A stretch of 64,000 nucleotides of DNA from CAZNUM01 sp964539305 (GCA_964539305.1 CAZIIM010000001.1:78710-142709), one strand, 5' to 3'. Shown: positions 52,192 to 63,214, numbered from the stretch's first letter. Numbers and translations: made by a program. Notes: generated by a model from the letters alone, not told the origin.

Positions 52192-55100
52192 CTACTTCAG
52201 CAGCACCATCTTCCGAACCTTACGGAAGGTTTGATGCTGTGATTTAGCTTCAGCCTGTAAAGCATAAAAATAAATCCCCGACCCCACTTTTCTGCCGTGG
52301 TGGTCAATTCCATTCCAGCGGACTTCATAATACCCCGGCTGTTGCTTTTTACTAACCAACCGTGCCACCTCCTGCCCCATCAGGTTGTAGATCACCAGTT
52401 CTACTCTACTTTCCTGGGGCAGGTCGTACTGAATGGTCGTGATAGGATTAAAGGGATTGGGATAATTCTGGTGCAGGGCAAATCGTTCCGGTACCGGGGT
52501 GATCTCTACCGGGACTGTCCCTGAACCGATCTTTTCAGCCTGTTGGTTGAAGAGATGATAGGTTAGATCCAGAGATACGTTGTTCTTTCCATTGACTTGC
52601 ACAGTAATCTGTTTTTCATGGACTGGATTTCCGGAAAGGTCAGTAAAGGTAAGATCCGCTCTTCCGGTTACCTCATTATTGTAGAAAATAGAAAGTGCTT
52701 TTTCACTTACGCTCTCAGACTGGTTTTCCACTGAGATCAGATTCACCGGGTATGTCAGTTCAATGCTGCCGGTGGTTGTATTTTCAGGTAGGGTGACAAT
52801 GAGGGTTTTCCCGGATTGTTTTACAACTGGTTCTGAACCCACTTTTGCTACTATCCGGGTAGAACCGGCACTCTGTTTTGACCAGTGCCACATGCGCGTA
52901 AAGACCATCACATCCCGGAGGTTGGCCACCCCGTCAAACTGGGGAATAAAGTAGGGGGGCTCCCCTGTCACCGGACCCAAATCAACGTTGGGCCAGTTGA
53001 CAGTCAAATTAGCCAGATCAATGGCATCAATCTGCCTATCGCCGTTATAATCCCCCAGGTAGGTCTCATAGGTCATGAACTCCGGGCTTGTGACCAGAGA
53101 AGAAACATTCCCTACCTGGTCCACTGCCACTACATTACAATAACAGGTCTGATAATCGGTAAGGGAAAGATTGTTCAAGGTTAAAATACCACTGGAATCC
53201 ACTTCCACAAAGGACACCAGATCATTATTGCCTTTGCTCGATCCGATTCCCACCTTAAAGGTTTTAATGCCACTGGCCTGATCAAAAAAGCCCGAGGGCT
53301 GGATCGTAATAGTGCTGGTACTTTCGAGATAGTAACTGTTAACCAGATCTTGAACAGCGACTGAACCGGCTATGGGCGCTGTTCCATCGACTTTAAATCC
53401 ATCACTGCTGGTGACATCTGACTGGTTTCCAGCCTGGTCAATGGCCCGGAGATTGGAATAGTAATCCACGCCTTCAGACAAACTCAGATTGGTCATTGTT
53501 ACCATGGTATCGGTGCTGTTTGGGGTCCAGTCCACCACATCCGGGTCCCCTGGTGCTTTGCCAATGGAATACTCGTAATAGGCAATACTTTCATCCTGAA
53601 TCTGATTCCACTGGATACTGACTATGTTTGGAGATAGCCAGTCCACATCGGTAGTTTCCGTCCCTTCCCAGGGGATGCCTACGGTGGGGGGCAATTCATC
53701 AATGGTGACACCATCACTCACGGCCACGGGGCTCAGATTCCCGGCCGCATCCCTGGCCCGGACAAAGATGAAGTAGGTCTGATTGTTTGTTAGTGTCAGG
53801 GAAGTGTTTTCAGTAACGGTATCCGCCACATCCGTCCAGTTCATCACATCAATCCAGCCGATGGAGGTCCCGATGGCCCACTGGTAGGAATCAATCCCCG
53901 AAAGCAGATCTTTAAAGCCACTCCAGTTGGCGGTAATGGTTGTTTTTGAGGATTGATAATCAATATCCGTTCCATTTCCATCATTCACAATTCCCGGTGT
54001 GGGGGCGGTAGCATCGTAAATGATACTGTATTCAACCGCCGTATTGTAATTATGGGCCAAATCCTGGAAAGCACTGTCTTTCACCGCAACAGTAATCACT
54101 CCTTCGCTGATACCCCCAATATTGAAGGTGGCGTTTAAGCCATTTAAGGTGAAATCAGTGATATATCCGGAAGACAGGTCCACCATACCGGAGTTAAAGT
54201 CAGTAACACTTTCACTCAGGGAGGCGGATACGGGAATGGTAGAACTGTTGGTGGCCGGGGCGGCACTGGAAGAAAAGACCACCTCCGGAGCAGTCCCATC
54301 GTAGGTAATGCTAAACTGGGTGGCAGAAGCGTTCCCCACACCGGCGTTATTCAGGGCCACATTAGCAGCAATATCCACCGTAACATCCCCATCAATGGTA
54401 GGGGTCACCTCTAGGATATACGTCGTACCTGAGCCGGAAAAGCTGGTAAGGGTGCCATTCCCCACTACTACATCGGTGGAATCAAAACCAGTCACCGAAT
54501 CACTGAATGTAATCGTAACAGGGATAGGGGAGACATTGGTAGGGGAACTAAGGGTAGAACTCATGGCTACCGTGGCAGCGGCGGGGCTGGCGGTGGTGAA
54601 GTTCCAGGTAGTGTCGCTGGTGATCCCGGTAAAATAGTTCCCGGCGGCATCTTGAAAAGCAGTGCTGTCAATGAGAATATAATATTCAGTACTGTCTAAT
54701 AAGGTAGTAATGGCAATGCTGGCGGACTTTTCGGAGATCGTTACACTGTCGCTCGTTACCGCGATGGTTTCCACAGTGAATCCATCGTATTTCTGTTTTA
54801 CGGTAATTGAGCCTGTGTCCGTTTGTACCACTTCGGTAAAGGTGAGCACTAAATCGGCATCGGTGGCAATATTGGTGGCATTATCAGCCGGGGACAGGGA
54901 AGCAAGTACTGGCGCTGTGCCATCATAGACCATACTGAACTGGGTGGCGGCATAATTATCATTCCCCGCCTCATCCTGGGCGGCACCGGCGGCAATATTA
55001 ATGGTCACAGTTCCATCCTGATCAGGAATCAGGTTAAAGGAATAACTGGAATCAGTTCCGGTGAAGGTGCTTAAGGTACCATTTACAACCGCTACATCAC

Positions 55101-58100
55101 TGGAATCAAAGCCCGTAACCGGTTCACTGAAGGTGACTCCAATGGGAATGGGGGTTACATTGGTGGGAGACGCTATGGATGAAGATATCACGACCGTGGG
55201 AGCGGTGCCATTAAAGACAATACTGAACTGGGCTGCGGCCGCATTGCCGACTCCCTGGTCATCCTGGGCCACTTCAGCCGGGATGTCCACGGTAATGGTG
55301 GTATCCTGGGCTGGAATCAGATCAAAGGCGTACGTTGTCCCTGAGCCCGTAAAGCCGCTTAAAGACGCGTTTGTAATAATCACATCAGTGGAATCAAAAC
55401 CGGTAACATTCTTGCTAAAGGTAATTGTAATGGGGATCGGGGTTACGTTGGTTGGGGAGGATTCAGTGGAGGAAATAGTCACTGTGGGCGCTGCTTCGCT
55501 GGCGGTGGTGAAGTTCCAGGTGGTATCCGATGCAATACCCGGGAAATAATTACCGGCATTATCTCTGAAAGCGGTTGAATCGATCAATACATACCAGGAA
55601 GTATTGCCCCCCAAGGAATCCAGATCTACTGTGACTGTGTTTCCGGTAATCCGGAGGGCAGAACTGTCCACCTGGATATTCTGCTCATTCAAGCCATCGG
55701 AACGCTTGACAGAAATCAGACCTGAATCGGAGAAGATGGGCTCAGAAAAAATAATCCTCAGGTTGGCATTGACCGCAACACCGGTACTGTCATCGGGGGG
55801 ATAGACTTTTGTAATGGTGGGGGGTGTGAAAACAGGCATTCCTAAACTGTTTTCAAAAGCGCCGATGTCCGGTCTTGAACCGGCGGGATCAGGACGGGGA
55901 TTTCCGGCAAAGTCGGTGGAAGGGGCATAATACCAGGTCGTATCAATGAGAATGGAATCAATTCCGGCGCCGATGCAGTGACTCTCGCTTTTTAAATGGA
56001 AATCACCATTCAAAGGGTCCACAAACAGGGGGTTCACATCCAGGTTGCCTGAAAGCCAGTTGACGGTGTTACCAGTCTGGTTCTGAATACTGTTTTGGCC
56101 GCCTTGGATTAGTGAATGACTAACTGTAATATTTTTTACTAAAGTATTTGCCCCACTAAATGTAATTGCTGGACTATTTAACTTATTCCAAAATATAGAA
56201 TTGATGATGAATGCATTCGACGTAATACCGCCAACTTCAGTCAAATTGATACCGTATGAAAAAAAATTAGTCCCGTTGTTCTCTGGGGCTATAATAATTG
56301 AGTTGGTTAATACAAAAGTGCCCCCTTCTGCATAAATTGCTGATCCATTAAAATTATTATAAAATAATATGTTAGATAATTTTGTAACACTACCGCCAGG
56401 AATATCTATAATCGAAGTTGGATCTGCATGATTATTTCTAATTATTACATTTTCAATTATAGAACCTCCTGCAATTGCAGCACCATCTCTACCGGTATTG
56501 TTCTCAATAATACTATTTCTTAGTATAGGATGCCCAGAACTACTAATATTGATTCCTCCACCTATATTTTCAAATGCAGTTAATTTATTATTACGAATAA
56601 TTAGATGTGATAATACTGGTTCACTACTACCGGCAATATTTATCCCAGCGCCCTGATCAAACTCCCCTGTCAACAATCCATTCTGAATGGTAAATCCAAT
56701 GAGTTGTGTGGTGGAATCTTCTCCATTCTCAATCGTAACGACTCGACCAGCCTGATTTCCATCAATAATTGTCTTTGAGATATGGCTCGTATCCGCGTCT
56801 AAAAGGAATTCCGAGCCCAGAACAATACTCTTACCATTGAAATTGATATTCTCTAAATAGGTCCCTTCATAGACAAGGACTGTATCCCCATTTGAGGATG
56901 AATCAATTCCCGCCTGGATCGTTGTGAAATCCCCGGTGCTATCTGTTTTAACAACATATTTAACTGGGTGTGGAGTAACACTGTCTTCATTGGAAAAACC
57001 GCTCTCATTCCCGGCACTGTCCACCGCCGTAATCCGGTAATAATAGGTAATGCCATTGGTAAGGCCAGTGATGGTTTTGGTTGTGTCTGTTATATTAGTG
57101 GTTGAATCAGCTTTAGTTGTGGGATTGGTGGAAGTACCACCATAGATGATGTATTTGGCAAAGTCGCTCTCAGTATTCTGATTCCAGGTTAAGGTGACCT
57201 GCTGGTTGCCGGGAGTAACCGTAAGGTTGGTAGGGGCCGACGGGGCCGGGTCCCAGCCACCAGCGTGGTACAGAGTTTGGATTTCTGATGTTGTTAAAGC
57301 GCGATTGTATATACGAATGGCATCTATATCTCCATTAGTCCAATATAAATTAGGCGAGTTTCCTCCATTCGAATCTCCTCCACCTACAAACACACCCTGA
57401 TCTGTATTAGACCATAATGTTCGTGTACTACTAAGAGATTCTTTAAGTTTGCCATTTAGGTACAAATTATGAGTGTTTCCGTCCCACGTATGAACAATAT
57501 AAACCCAATTGTTTAATGGAATTTTAACACTGGAGGATACTAAATAGCCTTTTACCGTATCAGAATCTCTTACAAAAATTCTAACTTGACCCGGATCGAA
57601 ACCACTACCTCCACTTTCTAATTTTATTGCATAATCCGCAGAACTGCGTTCTTTGTATCCTTTAAATATTAACCAATGTGAATTATCATAGTTATTAATC
57701 TTAACCCAAATTCCAACTGTAGCTTTTGGTAAATCATTTAAAGTATTATAAGGATAACTAATATAATCATCCACCCCATCAAAACTAAAGGCACTATTTG
57801 CATTGCCAAAACGATCTGGTGTTAGTGTAACACCCCCATATTCAGTTCCATCATTCCCATTCCCGCTGCCATCCAGGGCATTCCCGTTGAAGGGATAGTA
57901 GTCTACTAATCCACTGTCAACAATGGTAGGTGCTACATGGACTTCGTTAGAATACCCACTTTCATTTCCCCCATTATCTAAAGCAGTAATCCGGTGATAA
58001 TAGGTGGTGCCATTAGTAAGACTAGTGATTGTTTTGGTCGTATCTGTAATACTGGTGGTTGAATCAACTTTCGTTGTAGGACTGGTAGAAGTACCACCAT

Positions 58101-61100
58101 AGATATAATACTTGGCAAAGTCACTCTCGGTGTTCTGGTTCCAGGTTAAGGTGACCTGCTGGTTGCCGGGGTTGGCGGTGAGGCCGGTGGGGGCACTGGG
58201 AATGGTCGCATCTGAGGATTGAATCTCGACATAATCAACTGTAATATGTTCATTTGTTCCCCAGGAAACACGATCTAACCGAATTCTTAATGGTTTATTC
58301 AGGGGTATATTCTGCGTAATAGTTGTTTCAAGCACACCATCAATAAAAAGCATTACATTTGAATACGTGCAAACCAGCTTGTATTCGTGCCAGTCTATAA
58401 GTGTGGAATCATGATCCAAGTCTACAGATGTCACAGTGCTAGTGGAATTTTCTCTTACTTGGGCAAAAATGCCCGTTTGCCCACCATAATAAACATTAAA
58501 AAGAATTTGTCCCTCATGATTATCTCCCCATAGACCCCAGTCTCCGCCATCTATATTACTTGTTTTACAACGGGCTTTAAATATTATGGTTTTATTTGCG
58601 GTCAATGAAAAAGTATCTTTAGATAATACTTTCCCACCCCCACCGCTGGTGGTACCACTATGAATTTCGATATATCCGGAATCCGAATTAACCGATTGAT
58701 AAGCACCAGTACTACCTGAACTAAATTGCCACTTTGATCCATCAAAATTGCTTGAAAAATATTCAGAAAAAACCAGCGGTATTGAACTGTCATAAGGAGC
58801 AAGAACAACCTCATTTGAATAACCACTTTCATTCCCGGCACTGTCCACAGCAGTAATTCGGTAATAATAAGTTGTACCATTGGTAAGGCCGGGGATAGTA
58901 ATGGTAGTGTCTATGATGCTGGTAGTTGAATCAACTTTCGTGGTAGGACTGGCGGAAGTGTCGCCATAGATGATGTATTTTGCAAAGTCACTTTCAGTAT
59001 TCTGGTTCCATGTTAAGGTGACCTGCTGGTTGCCGGGTGCGGGGGTGAGTCCAGTGGGGGCAGCCGGGGCTGGGTCCCAATCGCCCTCGTGGTATAGGGT
59101 CTGGATTTCTGAGGTTGTTAAAGCACGGTTGTAGATGCGGATGTCATCAAGTTTCCCTAAAAGAAAACTACTTCTGTCTGTTTCGCTCCCTAAGTAAACA
59201 TTATTATCCGTGTTAATGACATAATCAATATTACTGTTAACACTTACCGGTCCATTATCTACAATCAATTTAATCGTGTCATTCCCCAGATCATTATTGA
59301 TAAAAATACCCGTTAAATGATGCCAGTTTCCATCATTCCGGTTTAATCCGGAAGAGATTATTGAAGTATTCGCTGAACCACCAGATTGATTTTGAACTAT
59401 CAAACGGAAAGGATAATTATCGATTTGAGCAGCAACATCCAATAAAGCACCATTTTTGTTGGTTTTGTCACGACTGCTTATAAATCTGCCTGTAGAAGTA
59501 AAATCAATCTTATCCACATTAACCCATAATGAAACGGTCCAATCATGGTTATCCGGTAACAGACTACTTCCTAAAACATTTAAATTGATGAAATCGCTGC
59601 CATCGAAAGAATAGGTTGCACCTGCAGTGCCAAAACGATCACTGGTCAGGGAAGGGTATGTATTTGAATCTGAACCATCACCCAATATCCCGTCTTTCCC
59701 GTTCCCACTGCCATCCAGGGCATTTCCAGTGAATGGATAATAGGCTACTAATCCACTGTCAACAATGGTAGGCGCCACATGGACTTCATTGGAATAATCA
59801 CTCTCATTCCCGGCATTATCTACACCAGTAATCCGGTAATAATAAGTTGTACCATTGGCAATGCCAGTGATTGTTTTCGTTGTGTCTGTAATACTGGTGG
59901 TTGAATCAACTTTTGTTGTGGGATTGGCAAAAGTACCACCGTAGATAATGTATTTAGCAAAATCAGTCTCGGTATTCTGGTCCCAGGTTAAAGTGACCTG
60001 CTGGTTGCCAGGGGTAGCCGTGAGGTTGGTGGGGGCCGATGGGGCCGGGTCCCAGTTATTCAGGTGGAATAGAGAATCAACCTCTGTTGCTGATAAACCC
60101 CGGTTATATAAGCGTATATCATCAATTTTACCTTTAAATTCATGGCCAGTACTGTTATCACTTCCAACTATTAAATCTAATGTTCCGGTAAGAACCTGTC
60201 GAGTGTCCTGGATGGTAGCTTTCACTATACCGTCCACATATAGTGTTGCTTCTACTTTATCATACGTTAATGTTATAAAATGCCACTCATCTACAGGAAT
60301 AGAGTCATTACTGGTTGGTACAATTTCTTGAGTGTCGGTAAAATTGATTTTACCGTAGGGATACCCATTATTCTCTGCAATATAAAACGATTCATTGGAA
60401 TTTGATCCTCCGCCCCATTTAGAAAAAATGAATCCAATATGGTTGATATTTTGGCGACTTATCCAAGCAGATACGGATAACCCATTTGCAAAAACCTGGC
60501 TTGAATTGTGCGGTATAGTGATTTTGTCATCAATCCCATCAAAACTATAAGCATTATCCACATTTCCAAATCTATCAGCTATTAATCCAACACCCCCATT
60601 TTCAGTTCCATCATTCCCATTCCCACTTCCATCTAAAGCATTCCCGTTGAAGGGATAGTAGGCGACTAAGCCACTGTCAACAATGGTAGGCGCCACATGG
60701 ACTTCATTGGAATATCCACTCTCATTCCCAACTGTATCTACAGCAGTAATCCGGTAATAATAGATCGTGCCATTGGCGAGGTTAGTGATCGTTTTGGTCG
60801 TGTCTGTAATACTGGTGGTTGAATCCACTTTTGTAGTGGGATTGGCTGAAGTTCCTCCGTAGATGTAATACTTTGCAAAGTCAGTCTCGGTGTTTTGGTT
60901 CCAAGTTAAGGTAACTTGCTGGTTACCGGGAGTGGCGGTGAGGTTAGTGGGGGTCGATGGGGGTGTGCCATCAGGAGTTGCACTAATTATATCGGTATCT
61001 AAGCTTGTATTTCCTGCTTTATCGACTGCATATAATTTATAATACTGTGTTGATCCATTCGTAAGACCTGTATGAGTGTATGTCTGAATCCCTGCATTTA

Positions 61101-63150
61101 CTGTTGCTATTAAAGAAAGTCCAGTAGTTCCACTACCGCCAGTAATTTTATAATATGATAGATCAGACTCAGTATTAGCATTCCAGCTTAATATAATTTT
61201 TCCATTACCTGGATATGCAGTGAATCCTGTGGGTGTAGCGGGTCTAATACCATCAACTTCAATATTTTTATTAGCACTTAATGATCCTGCTGCTCCTGGA
61301 TTAGGTAATGTAGGATTAACATCAATGTTACTTGAACTTCTGATATTACTGCTTCCTCCTCCAGCTGGATTAAGAGCTGATGATGAAGGATAACCTAAAT
61401 CTGAACTTTCATCTCCCGAACCTACCGTATAATCAAACGTTAATATATTTGTACCACCGCCACTCTGATAATATGCCCTCTGGTCTGTTGCCCCAGTTTC
61501 TAATGTTAAATACGGTTGACCTCCTACAGTAACTGTTCCATCAAAAGTAATGAGAATAGAAATTGTAGATCCCAAACCATAAATACCATCAGAATTAGAT
61601 GAGGAAACATTCGTTACACTAATATTATGCGTTACATTTACTTCATTGGAATACCCACTTTCATTCCCCGCATTATCTACAGCGGTAATCCGGTAATAAT
61701 AGGTAGTTCCATTCGTGAGTCCAGTGATTGTTTTTGTCGTATCTGTGATACTGGTGGTTGAATCAACTTTCGTAGTGGGATTGGCGGAAGTACCACCGTA
61801 GATAATGTATTTACCGAAGTCAGCCTCTGAGTTCTGATCCCAGGTTAAGGTGACCTTCTGGTTGCCGGGGGCGGCTATGAGATTAATGGGAGTTACAGGT
61901 GAAATTTCATCTAATATATATCGCACTACTGCAAAATGAGAGTTCGAGGTTCCAGCAACTAATAATTTGTCATTGGGCTGAATTGCAATCGCATTTCCAT
62001 AATCAGCACTCCCTAAATCGGTATAAAGTTTACCATCTAAATCAAAATTTGAGTCATATGAACCATCCGTATTTAATCTTACTAATGCAATATCACTCGG
62101 TGAATGATCAACTTCACCACCAATAAGAATTTTACCATTGGATTGAATTACAATTCCTCCATTTGAATGGTGATAACTCGATACTGAAGCTAATAATAAC
62201 CCATCCGAGTCAAAACTCGTATCCAAAGAGCCGTCCGCTAATAATCTCGCAATCGCAAATTTTTGTTTTCCATTACTGTCCACTGCATATCCACTAATTA
62301 ATATCTTACCATCTGATTGGACAGCAATATCTTTCCCCCAATCATTTCCTGATGAAAAATCAATAGTTTTTTTACCATCTGAATCAAATGAAGTATCCAA
62401 TGACCCATCACTATTAAAACGATATATACTGAAATCAGTACTACTTCCCATTGAGCTATAACCAGCAACAAGTATTTTACCAGATGAATCAAGTATAATT
62501 GCCTCGGCATAGTCTGATGCTGTCCCTGCACTTGCGGTTGCTATTCCATCTGAATCAAATGATGTATCTAATGATCCATCTGTATTATATCTCACTAGTG
62601 TAACATTATAATAGCTGCCATCATGTGAATGTCCTGCTAACAGAATTTTACCATCTGATTGAATTGCTAAAGCCTTTCCATAATCAAGAGTTGTGCTAAT
62701 ACTTGTAATTACAATTCCATCAGAATCAAATGACGTATCTAATGAACCATCACTATTCAAACGAACTAATAAAAAATCGTTCGACCCTATACGTGTCGTT
62801 CCACCAATTAAGATTTTACCATCCGATTGAAGAACAACCGATTGACCAAAATCTTCTTGGCCGATATCGATAACTTTTATTCCATCGTTATCAAAGGAAG
62901 CATCTAAGGACCCATCTTCATTATATCTGACAATGGCTAAATCATACTCACTCCCAGAATTTGTATATCCTACAACAACTATCTTACCATCAGGTTGAAC
63001 CGCAACATCATAAGCATAATCCCCACCACTATTGATCGTTGTAGTAACAATTCCGTCCGTATCAAAGGATGTATCTAAACTACCTTCAGCAGCATTACCT
63101 ATTGATTGTAAGAAGATAAAGAAAATATATATTGAGACCTTATTCCGCAT
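52192..63150 (-). CDS. Giant secreted mosaic protein (3652 aa) with C-terminal T9SS-type sorting domain
   Basis: Order of modules (approximate residues): signal peptide 1-21; seven delta-60 repeats, each starting SLDTSFDxDG, 24-413, likely a seven-bladed propeller; FN3 415-503; Ig-like 505-637; two FN3 637-820; LamG-like 820-1030; FN3; LamG-like 1130-1360; FN3; ConA-like 1450-1645; FN3; LamG-like 1742-1965; FN3 1967-2060; beta-helix 2062-2437 (GDFTTIQAGIDSSSNGDTVLV); SbsA/Big-type Ig-like repeats 2437-3050; FN3-like 3050-3357; dockerin-like 3355-3423 (GDYNGDRQIDAIDLANL); sorting domain 3550-3652 (NYPNPFNPITTIQYDLP). It is presumably exported by T9SS and attached to or released from the surface. 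Function unknown; sugar or cell adhesion is suggested by LamG modules. The start codon overlaps the TAA of a cohesin-like relic. Confidence 0.93.
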   Translation of the reverse strand: MRNKVSIYIFFIFLQSIGNAAEGSLDTSFDTDGIVTTTINSGGDYAYDVAVQPDGKIVVVGYTNSGSEYDLAIVRYNEDGSLDASFDNDGIKVIDIGQEDFGQSVVLQSDGKILIGGTTRIGSNDFLLVRLNSDGSLDTSFDSDGIVITSISTTLDYGKALAIQSDGKILLAGHSHDGSYYNVTLVRYNTDGSLDTSFDSDGIATASAGTASDYAEAIILDSSGKILVAGYSSMGSSTDFSIYRFNSDGSLDTSFDSDGKKTIDFSSGNDWGKDIAVQSDGKILISGYAVDSNGKQKFAIARLLADGSLDTSFDSDGLLLASVSSYHHSNGGIVIQSNGKILIGGEVDHSPSDIALVRLNTDGSYDSNFDLDGKLYTDLGSADYGNAIAIQPNDKLLVAGTSNSHFAVVRYILDEISPVTPINLIAAPGNQKVTLTWDQNSEADFGKYIIYGGTSANPTTKVDSTTSITDTTKTITGLTNGTTYYYRITAVDNAGNESGYSNEVNVTHNISVTNVSSSNSDGIYGLGSTISILITFDGTVTVGGQPYLTLETGATDQRAYYQSGGGTNILTFDYTVGSGDESSDLGYPSSSALNPAGGGSSNIRSSSNIDVNPTLPNPGAAGSLSANKNIEVDGIRPATPTGFTAYPGNGKIILSWNANTESDLSYYKITGGSGTTGLSLIATVNAGIQTYTHTGLTNGSTQYYKLYAVDKAGNTSLDTDIISATPDGTPPSTPTNLTATPGNQQVTLTWNQNTETDFAKYYIYGGTSANPTTKVDSTTSITDTTKTITNLANGTIYYYRITAVDTVGNESGYSNEVHVAPTIVDSGLVAYYPFNGNALDGSGNGNDGTENGGVGLIADRFGNVDNAYSFDGIDDKITIPHNSSQVFANGLSVSAWISRQNINHIGFIFSKWGGGSNSNESFYIAENNGYPYGKINFTDTQEIVPTSNDSIPVDEWHFITLTYDKVEATLYVDGIVKATIQDTRQVLTGTLDLIVGSDNSTGHEFKGKIDDIRLYNRGLSATEVDSLFHLNNWDPAPSAPTNLTATPGNQQVTLTWDQNTETDFAKYIIYGGTFANPTTKVDSTTSITDTTKTITGIANGTTYYYRITGVDNAGNESDYSNEVHVAPTIVDSGLVAYYPFTGNALDGSGNGKDGILGDGSDSNTYPSLTSDRFGTAGATYSFDGSDFINLNVLGSSLLPDNHDWTVSLWVNVDKIDFTSTGRFISSRDKTNKNGALLDVAAQIDNYPFRLIVQNQSGGSANTSIISSGLNRNDGNWHHLTGIFINNDLGNDTIKLIVDNGPVSVNSNIDYVINTDNNVYLGSETDRSSFLLGKLDDIRIYNRALTTSEIQTLYHEGDWDPAPAAPTGLTPAPGNQQVTLTWNQNTESDFAKYIIYGDTSASPTTKVDSTTSIIDTTITIPGLTNGTTYYYRITAVDSAGNESGYSNEVVLAPYDSSIPLVFSEYFSSNFDGSKWQFSSGSTGAYQSVNSDSGYIEIHSGTTSGGGGKVLSKDTFSLTANKTIIFKARCKTSNIDGGDWGLWGDNHEGQILFNVYYGGQTGIFAQVRENSTSTVTSVDLDHDSTLIDWHEYKLVCTYSNVMLFIDGVLETTITQNIPLNKPLRIRLDRVSWGTNEHITVDYVEIQSSDATIPSAPTGLTANPGNQQVTLTWNQNTESDFAKYYIYGGTSTSPTTKVDSTTSITDTTKTITSLTNGTTYYHRITALDNGGNESGYSNEVHVAPTIVDSGLVDYYPFNGNALDGSGNGNDGTEYGGVTLTPDRFGNANSAFSFDGVDDYISYPYNTLNDLPKATVGIWVKINNYDNSHWLIFKGYKERSSADYAIKLESGGSGFDPGQVRIFVRDSDTVKGYLVSSSVKIPLNNWVYIVHTWDGNTHNLYLNGKLKESLSSTRTLWSNTDQGVFVGGGDSNGGNSPNLYWTNGDIDAIRIYNRALTTSEIQTLYHAGGWDPAPSAPTNLTVTPGNQQVTLTWNQNTESDFAKYIIYGGTSTNPTTKADSTTNITDTTKTITGLTNGITYYYRITAVDSAGNESGFSNEDSVTPHPVKYVVKTDSTGDFTTIQAGIDSSSNGDTVLVYEGTYLENINFNGKSIVLGSEFLLDADTSHISKTIIDGNQAGRVVTIENGEDSTTQLIGFTIQNGLLTGEFDQGAGINIAGSSEPVLSHLIIRNNKLTAFENIGGGINISSSGHPILRNSIIENNTGRDGAAIAGGSIIENVIIRNNHADPTSIIDIPGGSVTKLSNILFYNNFNGSAIYAEGGTFVLTNSIIIAPENNGTNFFSYGINLTEVGGITSNAFIINSIFWNKLNSPAITFSGANTLVKNITVSHSLIQGGQNSIQNQTGNTVNWLSGNLDVNPLFVDPLNGDFHLKSESHCIGAGIDSILIDTTWYYAPSTDFAGNPRPDPAGSRPDIGAFENSLGMPVFTPPTITKVYPPDDSTGVAVNANLRIIFSEPIFSDSGLISVKRSDGLNEQNIQVDSSALRITGNTVTVDLDSLGGNTSWYVLIDSTAFRDNAGNYFPGIASDTTWNFTTASEAAPTVTISSTESSPTNVTPIPITITFSKNVTGFDSTDVIITNASLSGFTGSGTTYAFDLIPAQDTTITVDIPAEVAQDDQGVGNAAAAQFSIVFNGTAPTVVISSSIASPTNVTPIPIGVTFSEPVTGFDSSDVAVVNGTLSTFTGTDSSYSFNLIPDQDGTVTINIAAGAAQDEAGNDNYAATQFSMVYDGTAPVLASLSPADNATNIATDADLVLTFTEVVQTDTGSITVKQKYDGFTVETIAVTSDSVTISEKSASIAITTLLDSTEYYILIDSTAFQDAAGNYFTGITSDTTWNFTTASPAAATVAMSSTLSSPTNVSPIPVTITFSDSVTGFDSTDVVVGNGTLTSFSGSGTTYILEVTPTIDGDVTVDIAANVALNNAGVGNASATQFSITYDGTAPEVVFSSSAAPATNSSTIPVSASLSESVTDFNSGMVDLSSGYITDFTLNGLNATFNIGGISEGVITVAVKDSAFQDLAHNYNTAVEYSIIYDATAPTPGIVNDGNGTDIDYQSSKTTITANWSGFKDLLSGIDSYQWAIGTSIGWIDVMNWTDVADTVTENTSLTLTNNQTYFIFVRARDAAGNLSPVAVSDGVTIDELPPTVGIPWEGTETTDVDWLSPNIVSIQWNQIQDESIAYYEYSIGKAPGDPDVVDWTPNSTDTMVTMTNLSLSEGVDYYSNLRAIDQAGNQSDVTSSDGFKVDGTAPIAGSVAVQDLVNSYYLESTSTITIQPSGFFDQASGIKTFKVGIGSSKGNNDLVSFVEVDSSGILTLNNLSLTDYQTCYCNVVAVDQVGNVSSLVTSPEFMTYETYLGDYNGDRQIDAIDLANLTVNWPNVDLGPVTGEPPYFIPQFDGVANLRDVMVFTRMWHWSKQSAGSTRIVAKVGSEPVVKQSGKTLIVTLPENTTTGSIELTYPVNLISVENQSESVSEKALSIFYNNEVTGRADLTFTDLSGNPVHEKQITVQVNGKNNVSLDLTYHLFNQQAEKIGSGTVPVEITPVPERFALHQNYPNPFNPITTIQYDLPQESRVELVIYNLMGQEVARLVSKKQQPGYYEVRWNGIDHHGRKVGSGIYFYALQAEAKSQHQTFRKVRKMVLLK
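56965..61890 (-). repeat. Recent intragenic FN3/LamG module duplications within the giant gene
   Basis: Six copies of one FN3 module (GNQQVTLTWNQNTESDFAKY-like) are nearly identical at DNA level, at about 56970-57215, 57925-58175, 58795-59045, 59770-60020, 60690-60935 and 61640-61880. In several places they alternate with LamG-like modules that share DSGLVAYYPFNGNALDGSGNG. The DNA similarity is high enough to suggest recent duplication. Unequal crossing over could change copy number, and draft assemblies may collapse or misjoin such stretches. Confidence 0.85.
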
Positions 63151-63212
63151 TCACCACTCCCTCTCCCAGACCATTGAGAGTGATGTTATTATCATCCGGG
63201 TCCACCAGTTTC
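63140..63212 (-). pseudogene. Relic of a cohesin-like C-terminus
   Basis: Minus-strand translation of this stretch gives KLVDPDDNNITLNGLGEGVVNAE and then TAA at 63140. It is nearly the same as the end of the partial gene at 63843-64000 (LVDPDDNPIILNGLGEGVVNAE). Upstream of 63212 the reading is lost in palindromic repeats, so only the tail remains. The last bases, ATGCGGAATAA, also contain the ATG of the giant gene. Confidence 0.72.
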
Positions 63213-63214
63213 CT

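Noticed and set aside
53953..55804. Several plus-strand reading frames of 60-160 codons antisense to the giant gene
   Set aside because: They are shadow frames of the repetitive Ser/Thr/Val-rich coding strand, with low-complexity translations and no domain features.
56965..61890. CRISPR-like spacing of repeats
   Set aside because: The repeats are FN3 coding modules about 250 bp long with coding sequence between them, without a repeat-spacer pattern or cas genes.
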